Below, piece by piece: positions 15,001 through 27,000 of a DNA stretch of 64,000 bases. The stretch lies in the NCBI RefSeq assembly GCF_004027225.2, contig NC_046358.1:69645028-69709027 (forward strand), written 5' to 3'. This DNA is from Strigops habroptila. Its lineage: Eukaryota; Chordata; Aves; Psittaciformes; Psittacidae. The notes under the pieces are model-generated. The model was given only the letters and a program-made list of their open reading frames with translations. It had not been told where the DNA came from and ran no database searches. Each line of letters begins with the position of its first letter. Within the stretch, counting starts at the first letter, position 1. Made by a program: the position numbers and the translations under genes.

Positions 15001-18000
15001 GAAGTTCTTCTCTGTGAGGGTGCTGAGGCGCTGGCACAGGGTGCCCAGAGAAGCTGTGGCTGCCCCATCCCTGGCAGTGTTCAAGGCCAGGTTGGACACA
15101 GGGGCTTGGAGCAACCTGCTCTAGTGGAAGGTGTCCCTGCCTGTGGCAGGGGGTTGGAACTGGATGAGCTTTAAGGTCCCTTCCAACCCAAACCAGTCTG
15201 GGATTCAAAAGATGAAGGAAATGGAAATACTGTTGTTTAACAAAACCTTCAGGAGCTAAGACCAAACTATGCATTAAGCTAAACCTTTCAGAATTCCATT
15301 ATTCTAGAGGATTTCTTGCCCATGCCTCTTATGCTCCAGGGAGGACATTTAAGGGCTCTTGAACTGTGGAGCTTTGGTAACTGGACCAAACAGAGACTAG
15401 GAAGACTATTAATACATACAAGACACCTTCTGAGTCTCATCTGACCCACCTGCTGCATGGAGACGAGGTCCCAGACCCGGATGGTGCTGTCCTGAGACAC
15501 CGTTGCCATCTGCTTCCAAACCCCCTCCATGGAGAATGCCAGAACAGAGTCCCCATGAGAGCGCATGAGGGTGTTGGAGTCCCAGGACTGGAGATCCAGG
15601 TAGCCCAGATACCCAGCAGCCGTCGTGCACAAGATTCTGCGGCCGTCCGGGCTGATGCACACACAAGTCACCGGAGCCTCTTGCTCTGGGGAGAGACCCA
15701 GGAGTCAGCAACCCCCCCCTGGAAAAGGAGCAGGAGCAGCTGGAACACAGCTACCAAACCAGATTCACATTCAGGAAAGTAATGCGCATCCCACCACCTG
15801 AAGATTGGATGCTTGCAGGTCTGAGTTTAGTGATAAATTCATCTCTGCCCTTTCTAGAAGTCCCTGGGCTCTGCTGTTATGGTGGTTGTTTCAAAAAGAG
15901 TGAAGAACTGCTTAATTTTTCCCCTAATTTTCCATGGACAGATGAGCCATGGGTACAAGGGCAGAAAAATCAAGACAGAGTGCCTGTGCTCACTCAGGAG
16001 ATCCTGCCTTTCTTCTATAAGTTACAAGAATGAACATCAATAAAGCTCGTTGAAGTAGAAGACTTGAAGCCAGTCACCCCACCTGACAGCAGGCACAAAA
16101 GATGCCTGAGAATTGCTTTAGGAGACATGGCAGTGGAGCTCTGGCTTCACAGCAGCAGGCTGATAGAGATGTGGAGCTCACAAGCTCCCAGCTCTACTCA
16201 CCTGCCTCTGCAACAACAGCTGAGAAGTCCAGTGGCCACAGCCGCAGGTAGCCATCTTCTGAACCGGTGGCACAGAAGTGTGAGGAGATGCTAATGCTGT
16301 TTATAGCAATCCCAGCACCTGAAAACCCAAAAAACAAGAGCACCTTGTACAGTTGGAACAAGAAAATTCAGACTGAGGGTTGCCCCATCCCAGAACAGAG
16401 TCCAACAGTCCACCTGCACCAGCGGCTGAAGCCTCAGAAGCAGCAGCGCCCAGGAATCCCATAGTGATAGGGATAGGCTGAAGAGTCTCAACAGCCCCTG
16501 CCAGGTCTTAGACCATGTCCAGTCCCTCTCCCTTTCCAGCATTCCTCTTTCCCTCAGCAGTGAGCTCACAGCCCAGAACCCCACTGTGTGCTGGGCTGCA
16601 TCCCCAGAGCGTGAGCAGCAGGTCGAGGGAGGGGATTCTCCCCCTCTGCTGCGCTCTGGGGAGAACCCCCCTGCAGTCCTGATCCAGCTCTGGGGCAACA
16701 ACACAAGAGGGACGTGGAGCTGTTGGAGCGAGTCCAGAGGAGGCCACGGAGATGCTGTGAGGGCTGGAGCAGCTCTGCTCTGGAGCCAGGCTGAGAGAGC
16801 TGGGCTGGTTCAGCCTGGAGAAGAGAAGGCTCCTTAAGGGGAGACCTTAGAGCAGCTCCCAGTGCCTGAAGGGGCTACAAGAAACCGGGAGAGGGGCTTT
16901 GGACAAGGGCCTGTAGGGACAGGCCAAGGGGGAATGGCTTTAACCTGCCAGAGGGGAGATTGAGATGGGATCTTAGGTTCTTCCCTGTGAGGGTGCTGAG
17001 GCGCTGGCACAGGTTGCCCAGAGAAGCTGTGGCTGCCCCATCCCTGGCAGTGTTCAAGGCCAGGTTGGACACAGGGGCTTGGAGCAACCTGCTCTAGTGG
17101 AAGTTGTCCCTGCCCGTGGCAGGGGGTTGGAGCTGGATGATCTTAAGGTCCTTTCCAACCCAAACCCATCTGGAATTCTACGATTCTAAAACTGGGGGTT
17201 TGATTCAGATATAAAGTCCACTGGTCAAAGCACTGGTGAGAGCCAACACTGGTACCAGGAGGACACCCAAGGACATCATTTCATCTCCTCTTGGGTGCTT
17301 TCTCACCCATGAAGCGAGAACCACAGTTACACACCTCTCAAAGGGGCTTGCCCTAGATTAATCAGCTCAATTTGCCAAAGCAAACTGGGCACTATGTTTT
17401 GAGATATCAGAGCAATCACACTTGAAAGTGAATTATTCCTGCTGTTAAAAATCAGTGGAAGAGCTGAAAGCTGCACTGCTTTGTACACAGCAACAAAGAC
17501 TTCCCAAACACTCTGCACAGGCTGACGAGTGAAAAACATCCCCAAATTCATCTTTTTTTACTGGGCTGCTTAGCTTTTTTTCCATCTCTACATTAAGACT
17601 CCCATCAGCAAATTAAGACTTGTTTCAAGTTTCTAAAAGTAGTGTTTCTCTGAAAGTGCAATCACCATTTTAGATGCTAAAATTCTTCCTTAAAATGATG
17701 CTTTGATGTATTAAGGAGGATTATTTGAGGTACTTAGAAAGGAAATAGCTACCAATGCTCTAATCGGCCCAAAATAACCCTTAGCAGTAGGTAAACTGCT
17801 GGTTTATTTTACCAGGGAGGTGAGTTCATTTCTGCCCCCCAATGATGGCGGGTGCTCGTGGCTGGTCCCTCCTCCCTGCAGATGCTCCTACCTGCCTTGT
17901 CCAGCCGCTGGCAGTCCCAGAGCGGTGCGGGCAGCAGCCGCCGCGCACTCCGCACGCTCACGTTCTCGTAGTCCACCTCCAAGATGTGGCCGCTCTTGCT

Positions 18001-21000
18001 GCAGACAAAGCTGTAGAGGAGAAAGATCCCTGCTCTGGTACTTAAGCTCTGCTTAACCAGGGTTAAAGAGGGGCTGTGTCAGCGTGGTTTAGTAAAAACC
18101 CAGCTTGGTTTAGTCATTTAACTGCCTGATGGAAAGCAATTCTGGTTCATGGCAATATAATTGGCCAGCTAGGTCCAAGGGCAAATCTACAACCAAGTCA
18201 GAGCTTCCCACTTTATTTCCTGTCCTTTTGAAAGGTTAATTAGCAAAAGAGCTAAAGGCTCAGCATAGAGCTTAGAATGGAACCTCTCTGCCATAGGACA
18301 CAGCCCCAGGGAAGCCAGGGCCAGCTGAGCTGACAGCTCTGCAATTGTGGAACAGTATGTGGTAGCAACAAAGGTCTGGCTCTGATGATTAAAATAAAAC
18401 AAGGAGGGAAAAAGTTGTGTATCTGTCTATATGCAAGAGGCTATGCACCACACTGCCAACAGAGAGCAAAACACAAGCCTCAGGTGGGGGAGAAATTCAT
18501 TAAATATGGCAAAACATCAGTATAGAAATCACAGAATCATGGAATGGTTTGGGCTAGAGGGAACCTTAAAGCTCATCCAGTCCCAACCCCCTGCCACGGG
18601 CAGGGACACCTTCCACTAGAGCAGGTTGCTCCAAGCCCCTGTGTCCAACCTGGCCTTGAACACTGACAGGGATGGGGCAGCCACAGCTGCTCTGGGCAAC
18701 CTGTGCCAGCGCCTCAGCACCCTCACAGGGAAGAACTTCTGCCTAAGAGCTCATCTCAATCTCCCCTGTTTAAGTTTGAACCCATTCCCTTGTCCTATAA
18801 CTACTGTCCCTGATGAAGAGAATGGCAAGAGGAAAATCATGTTTCTTGGGCTGTTCTCAAGCAGCCAAATCTCTTTTGGGAAGCAAAGTGTGCCGAGCCA
18901 GAGAGAAGCTCTCCCAGCTCCAAGAGGCACCCGATTTTAGAAGGAAAACCCTGTGCTCATGCAGAGAATGCCAAAGCATCCCTCCCAGCTGGCACCCCAG
19001 TGATTCCCTCAGCCCCTTACAATGTGCGGTCCTCACGCTCCCGCTCAGCTGCGTGTCCCTCCTGGAAGGCCAGGCCAGTGAACTCCAGGGAATGGTACTC
19101 GCCCAGGTCGACAGGACAGGAGCGCAGCACTCCGCTCCGCACTCGCCACAGCCTGATGTTGTCCCAGCCACATGACACCATCCTGTCATGGGAGAGGCTA
19201 CGTGAGCACCAGGGTAGGACTCTCCCAATGACAGGCCAGTGCCCCAAGGTCCACCAGGTACCAGTGAGGACTGAGAACAGGAACACAGCACCACGATTCA
19301 CCCCCAGCTGTGCCAGAACCAATGCTTTTGATTTATTTCCTTTGCACCCTACCTGGTATCATCAAAGGAAGTAATCTTCAAGGCCTGGATGTCCACATCT
19401 GTGTGTGCTTTGGCCAGCATGGCCACCTCTCCACCCTGGGTCACCTGAGCAGTGTTCCACACCACCACCATCTGAAGCAAGAAAAGATGCCAGAGAGGGA
19501 CTCTTCATCAGGGACTGTAGTGATAGGACAAGGGGTGGTGGGTTCAAACTGAAACAGAGGAAGTTCAGGTTAGGTATAAGGCAGAAGTTCTTCCCTGTGA
19601 GGGTGCTGAGGCGCTGGCACAGGGTGCCCAGAGAAGCTGTGGCTGCCCCATCCCTGGCAGTGTTCAAGGCCAGGTTAGACACAGGGGCTTGGAGCAGCCT
19701 GCTCTAGAGGAAGGTGTCCCTGCCTGTGGCAGGGGGTTGGAACTGGATGAGCTTTAAGGTCCCTTCCAACCCAAACCATTCCATGCTTCTATGATTCTAT
19801 ACTGGCAGAGCTGCTGAAACGTGGAAACCTTGGCAGCAAAAGACCTTTTCGTCACACAGCTGACCAGCTGCACACATGGGAACATCTCCAGAGCTGTGCA
19901 CAAAGTACTGATAACAGAGTTGAAGCAGGGGAAATAAAAACCTCTCACACAGAGGGTTTAGGACAGTCCAACAGCTTTGTAAAGCTTCACACGAATATGC
20001 TTCTCTGGCATCCATAATTACAGGTTCTAAATCCCAGGGCTGCCTGGCAACAGGGATCAGACTTGGAAAGAAAATCCAGAAGAGTGGGAATTCTGGCTGC
20101 TGAGATAGGAGATCTCTACCAGGGCTGAGCTGGTCTGTGAGAGCTGAAGGTAGCAAAAGTCTGGCTGCACTGGCTCTTGTAGGATTTTGCTCTGATGTGG
20201 GGTCACCTGCTCACAGTGCCCATCACGAGGGGCAAGAGTTTCCTTTTCCCAAAGGAAAGAGGGAGATAGGGGAAGAACTGCAGGTGATTTGATGCTCTGA
20301 ATTCAGAATAGCGTTAAAACCACCTCAGAGGCTGGGGTGGGCTGAAGCATCACCCTGGGAGAAGTGCTCCTGGCCAGCCCCCCAGACCCCCCATTCTCCC
20401 ATTGTCGTGGTTTGAGCCCAGCCGGTAACTCAGAACCACACAGCCGCTCGCTCACTCCCCCCCCCCCCCCCTTCTTCCTCCCCCCGCTCCCGGAGGGATG
20501 GGGAGGAGAATGGGAAGAATGTAACTCCCACGGGTTGAGATAAGAGCAGTCCCGCAACTAAGGTATAACACAAAACCACTACTGCTACCACCAATGATAA
20601 TAACGATTAGTGAAATAACAAGGGGAGAGGATACAATTGCTCACCACCCGCCGACCGATACCCAGCCCGACCCGAGCAGTGATCTGGGCCTTCCGGGTAA
20701 CTCCCCCCGGTTTATATACTGGGCATGACGTGCTGTGGTATGGAATACCCCTTTGGCCAGTTTGGGTCAGGTGTCCTGTCTCTGCTTCCTCCCGGCTTCC
20801 CCTCCTCCCTGGCAAAGCATGAGACTGAGAAAGTCCTTGGTTGGAATAAACATCACTTAGCAACAACTAAAAACATCGGTGTTATCAGCGTTGTTCCCAG
20901 GCTGAAAGTTAAAAAACACAGCACTGCACCAGCTACTAAGCAGGAGAAAAATGACTGCTATAGCTGAACCCAGGACACCCATCCTGTTTTCACCCTATGG

Positions 21001-24000
21001 GTACCTCCTCCCCAGTTTCAGCTCGCCTGCTCCCACACAGGTCAGGGACCACTGCCATGTCCTGGGACAAAATAAGGGAGCACTGTTTGGTTTTCCTGCA
21101 AGCAGTACCTAGTGAGCAACAGCACAGCTAATTGCTGGTGGTGGTCAGTAAGGGATCAGTGGATGAGAACAGTCCCACTGACAAAGCAAACCCCCAGTCG
21201 CATGAAACAATTTCATTTTTGACTGCTACATGTGGACTCTGCATCATCCCCCACCTACAATGGTGTGCGGCAGCTTCAGTGCCCAGCATCCCTTCCAGCA
21301 GTGATGCCTGCGAGGCTCAGGACTGAAAGATTAAACCTCACATCTTGCCCTAAATGCTGTAAAAAACTCAAAGGGTTTGGGGCTCCAGTCAGTGCTGAAC
21401 CTCCCATTTCAATTCCCACTCCTCTTCTACGTGCTTGCAAACCTTCCACCTTGATATGCCACACAAACATGCCACCCTCAGCCCGGAGGGCTGGAACGCC
21501 TGGGAGGCAACGGGTACAGGCAGAATCACACAGCTGCCTTCATCACCACACCTGGGCTCCTAGCTGGGCCCACACCAGGGAGAGAAACAGCCCCAGAGCT
21601 CAAGCTGAGCTGATCCCTCAGGCTGCTTCCAAAAGGATTTGTTTGCTCACAGCTGAGGAACGTGTGTGTGAATGCTCACAAGCATCAAGTAGAAGGTAGG
21701 TGTTTTCTAAGCAGGTAACAAGAAAGGGAACTCCCTCTGACTGCGGTGAAGAACACATCTAGGAAACCCCTTGCAGACAAAGGTTTATCTGCAAAATAAC
21801 TACACAATCCTGGCACTTGCTCACTCACAGGACAGGGAAACCTCCAAACCCAAGTTCCAGTTCTCACCGTTTTGCCGTGCCGATCCTTTCCAACACCGCA
21901 CAGAACGGCTCCACTGTGGGAAAAGCTGCAAGAAGAGACTTGGTGAAATGCAGCTCTTTGTACCCCAAGTGCATCTCAGCGGGGAATAAAAGGAGACAAG
22001 TGGTGGGTATGGGGAGACAGCAAGACCTGAGGGATAAGCTCAGGAGGTTGCTGGCAGCATATCAGCTGTTCCAGGCTGGCTGCCAGCAGGACTGAAGCAG
22101 AAGCTGTAATTCACCCCTGGTTTATCACACAGGAATAGCACAGAAAAGCTGCTGTGCTGCAACACTTCACCACCCCAAACACATCCTTGTGCTCAGGCTG
22201 AAACCCACCTCAGGGACAAGAGGGAGTGGACGTGGGTTTTGAACATGGAGAGGCAGCTTCCCGTTGGGAAGTCCCAGAGGCGCACGACGCTCCGGGGACC
22301 AGCCTGCGCAGAAGCCAGCAAGGTGCTGCTCCCATTGAAGGCCAGTGCTGACACCTGTGGGAAGCACCGGGATACGGCTGGGCCTGGGGGTACATGTGGG
22401 GTACAGGGACAGTGCTGCCACGGGGCTTTGTAAGGAGTTACACTCACCTTATCCGTGTGCCCAATGAAGAACCTCTGCTTCCTGGAGCGGATCTGCAGGG
22501 TCACGATGACTGCGTGGCAGGGGTAGACCACTGCAGTGTTGTTCTGAGCCCACAGTGCCTGCAGGACCCAGACAGGAATGAGAGGGCTGCAGATCCTCCA
22601 GAGGAGCCCCGGGTCCTCAGCTGGACCTGCAGGGATTTCTTCCCTGGGAGATCTGCACACGTGCATATCCCATACAAGTATTATTCTAACTCACAATGGA
22701 AAACTAAGAGCCCAGCTAAAATCCTTCTTCATTCAGTGGATTTATTGTACAATCATGTCTACTACATGAAGAGCAGACATAAGAAAAATGATGTTGACAC
22801 AGCCTTGAATGGATTGAACCAAAATGACCTCTTTTTTACCCAAACATAGACTGCAAGCTGGGCTCCTGCAAGGCACAGCACCCCACGGAAACAATATGAA
22901 ACCCTTTCCAGACTCCTACAAAGCATCTCTATTTTAACATGTTAAAACACAGAAGTCATGAGATCTAAAAGGCCCCATGATTTCTAATTCACCATCATAA
23001 CAGCAGAAGACTCATGCACAAACATAAGCTTGTGCCCATCTGCTTTGGGGTCATTTTCCCCATCGAGCAGCGCAGGGAGGGTGGCACTCAACTGCCTTTC
23101 ATACCTCCAAAAAGTCAATACCCTGGGCATGGGATTACAGATCAGCTCCCCAAACCATCCAAGCTACTGACCCACTTGGTGCTGCAGCCTCCAAAGCCAA
23201 TAATCATTCTCAGCTCCAGGATGGGATCCGGTAAGAGCCTCTGGAATTAAAAGAAACAGAGCTGTTGCATGTAGAGCTGGACTGAGGTCCTCCACCCTCT
23301 GCCCTCATTGCCAGTTTCTCTCTAAAGCACAGGGGTTCTCTCCTGCTAGAGGGGATGGCTTTACAGTATTTAACCTGGCAGAAGCCAAATCTGTCACCAA
23401 GAGCTGGGGTTTCCAGTGTTAAGCAGCTCTCCCACCCAGGCTGGGTTACACCCAGCCCTTGCAGTGTCCCGGTGATGCCCAGAGCCAGTGGTTGCTGTGG
23501 GAAGCACCAGTCGCTTACCCTGCGGGCAGCAGCTCTCCTGCTGGGCAGCACACCTGGTCCAGGGCCCTTCCCATATGTCCTCTGGGAAGATCCAATAAAC
23601 ACACGTTATTAGCTCAAGACCAGTGCATTTGAACACAGGGTCCCTCCTTCAAGGTGAGCAAGTGGAAAGGAGAAAAATAATGCCAGCAAAAGGGATTAAC
23701 TGAAATTCCAGCTGTAAGCTTGTGTTCCCTCTGCTGCTTCAGCATCAGCTGTAAGCATCCCAATGCCACCCTTGGGCTGCTGTGACTGCTCAGTGCTTCA
23801 CCCACCTCCTCTGAGCCAGCGTGGACAGCTCGGATGGCTCGTTTGCTCTTCTGGTGAGCGTACACGTGGATGCCACCGTCGCTGACTGTTGGAGACTGGC
23901 CAGTGTCCCCCACACTGTGCAGCTTCTGGTTCTGCTCTAGCTCCTGGTTCCCAGCTGGCACAGCTCTCAGAGGCCTGGGGGCTGTCAGGTGAACCTCAGG

Positions 24001-27000
24001 GATGCTTTTTGGAATGACAGGACAGCAGTGTGGCACCTGAGAAAGAGCAAAGCCTCAGAGTGAGATCAGCCCTCCTCGAGTACCTGCCACCCACTGCAAA
24101 GGCAGAGACAGGGACACTCACGTCTCTCCCAAACAACTCTTCACAGTAAAACACAAAGCAGCATGGAGGGAGAGTATCCCTGTGGGTACCCAGCTGGGCC
24201 AGGCATGTTAACCAGCTGCCCTCCCTGTGCTCCCAGTGTTGTCCATACACAGTTCATCTCCTTCAGACAGTAAACCAGAGCCCCAGGAGAGATCCAGCCC
24301 TGAACAGACTCTGGAAGAGCTGCTCTCCACTGAGCAGAGGAGGGTAAAAGCACCAGCTTGGCACATCCCATTTCAGAACAGCAATATGGTCACACTCCTC
24401 ATTTTCTCCCTCTCCACAGTGTGAGAAGTATGGCTTCTCCCCATCCCTCTCCAAAAGCCTGTCACCACGCTGTCTGGTCACCAGCTCCCCATCACCAGTG
24501 AGGAAGGGGAAATCAGGGGTGAGGGCAGGTGTGGTCCCTGCAATCCAGACTCCACACACTGTTCTGCCCCAAAGGACACCTGATTGGGTTCTTTAGTCCC
24601 CAGCCCTCATTTGTTATTTATAATTTGAAGACACAACTATTTGCTGCCTCAGCTGAGGTGGGGAGGAGGTGTCTGGAGATTGTGAGGTGCTTGACATTGA
24701 GCTCAGCTCTGCGCCGGGCCACACTGAGCCACCCCATCAGTAACTGCGGGGCTGCAGTCAACAGTCTGTGACCAGATCGGGGTCAGATCAGCCACAAACA
24801 ACAAGCAGCAGCTTCTTAAATAAAGGACCTCAAAGAGAAGATGTGGGGAAAAACGCAGGAGGCAGAAGGGAAGAAGTTGCAGCTTCCTCCAAGGGGCACT
24901 TACAGCTTTGGGACTGGTTATCTGCTGGATGAGGGACAGTCGGTCACGGACTGCACTGGCGAGCGCCACCGGCTGCTGCTGGACGGGGTCCTCTGGGGCT
25001 TGGCCACCTGGGTGACACGAGGAGGAGGTTGGGCTCCCTGGGAAACCCAAAGCATCCAACCCTGGCTGCCATCCCCAGCATTCCCACCTGCCGCAGGGCC
25101 GGGACAGCTCTTCTGGATGGAGTTGTTCGGCAGCTTGGACCCCTCAGATGGGAACCTGAGCAAAGTCAGAGGAAGGCACCATGTCACTGGGATATTGCAC
25201 TGGCACCCAGGAATACCACTTGGTAACTCATGGCCTGACACAGAAGCCTCTTCATGTGGCCTGTAAGATTTCCCCCTTTTGCACCATCCTCCCCTAAATG
25301 AAGCACCTCCTGAGTCTGATCTACAGCATCACTTTCCAGGGGTTAACTTGGCACTGCACACTTTAGGTAATGCTGCTAAACTGATGACTGTGATGAGCTG
25401 CACTTTATGACCAACAGGGTTCTCTGGCAAAAAAGACACAGAATCATGGAATGGTTTGCGCAGGAACACCTTCCACTAGATTGGGTGGGAAGGGACCTTA
25501 AAGCTCATCCAGTTCCAACCCCCTGCCACAGGCAGGGACACCTTCCACTAGAGCAGGTTGCTCCAAGCCCCTGTGTCCAACCTGGCCTTGAACACTGCCA
25601 GGGATGGGGCAGCCACAACTTCTCTGGGCACCCTGTGCCAGCGCCTCAGCACCCTCACAGGGAAGAGCTTCTGCCTAAGAGCTCATCTCAGTGTCCCCTC
25701 TGGCACGTTAAAGCCATTCCCCCTTGGCCTGTCCCTACAGGCCCTTGTCCAAAGCCCCTCTCCAGGTTTCTTGTCGCCCCTTTAGGCACTGGAAGCTGCT
25801 CTAAGGTCTCCCCTTAAGGAGCCTTCTCTTCTCCAGGCTGAACCAGCCCAGCTCTCTCAGCCTGGCTCCAGAGCAGAGCTGCTCCAGCCCTCGCAGCATC
25901 TCCGTGGCCTCCTCTGGACTCGCTCCAACAGCTCCACGTCCCTCTTGTGTTAGGGGCTCCAGAGCTGGACTGCACGGGGGTCCCACCAGAGGGAGCGGAG
26001 TGCTGGGCTCCCTCACTCACCACCAACAGGAGCCCAGCACGGGAGCTGGGGGAGGTACTCTTACATCTGCCCCACAACAAGGCGTTACAGCCAATGACAA
26101 CTCAGCAGCCCATCAGACTCCCTTTTAACTCAGCAAGGGGCTGAACTGCTCCCTAGGAATGGCATGCATATGTTGCTAAGTTAGCCATGGGAGCCATCCC
26201 AACAAGAGGTCATTGAGAGAGAGGACTGGTGTTAACTCCAGACACTGGAGCACTCTACAGCCTGTTTCCTGCCCCAAAACATCACCCATCAGAATCAAGC
26301 TTAGACCAGGCTAAATGTGTTAACAACACCTAAATGCTGGACTTGGGGTGACGGAAATGTCTCCACCGAGCCCCAGGTTTGTCTGGATCTGTCACTCCTT
26401 AAGCAGTGTTATCTAAACACCTTTCCCTGAGGTCTCGGAGCCGCGGTGGGGTCAGTGCAACCGGGAGCAGCCGTACCTGATGTAGTCGTAAAGGTCATGC
26501 CACTTCTGGCCCTTCGGCACAGGGAAAGCCATCTCCCGCGGCATGGGCGCGACCCCGCGGCATGCCAGCTCGGCTTGACGGGCCTCCGAGAAGGTCACGC
26601 CTGGAGGCAGAGGGACAGAGAAAGAGGGTCAGGTCTCCAAGGGCTGTGGAGCTGCAATCACGCTTCCTGTGAAAGGGCACAAACTGCCTCCCTCTTTGAG
26701 AGCACCTGAAAAGCAAAGAGTACAAGCCTGAGCTCTGCAACAATACACCTTTGCACAGGGTATTCCTGAAACTATCAACCTCCAAGGAACATCCCAGAGC
26801 ACAAACTCTCGACTGGCACAGGTTGCCCAGAGAAGCTGTGGCTGCCCCATCCCTGGCAGTGTTCAAGGCCAGGTTGGACACAGGGGCTTGGAGCAACCTG
26901 CTCTAGTGGAAGGTGACCCTGCCCGTGGCAGGGGGTTGGAACTGGATGAGCTTTATGGTGCATTCCAACCCAAACCAGTCTGGGATTGTATCCCCTAGGC

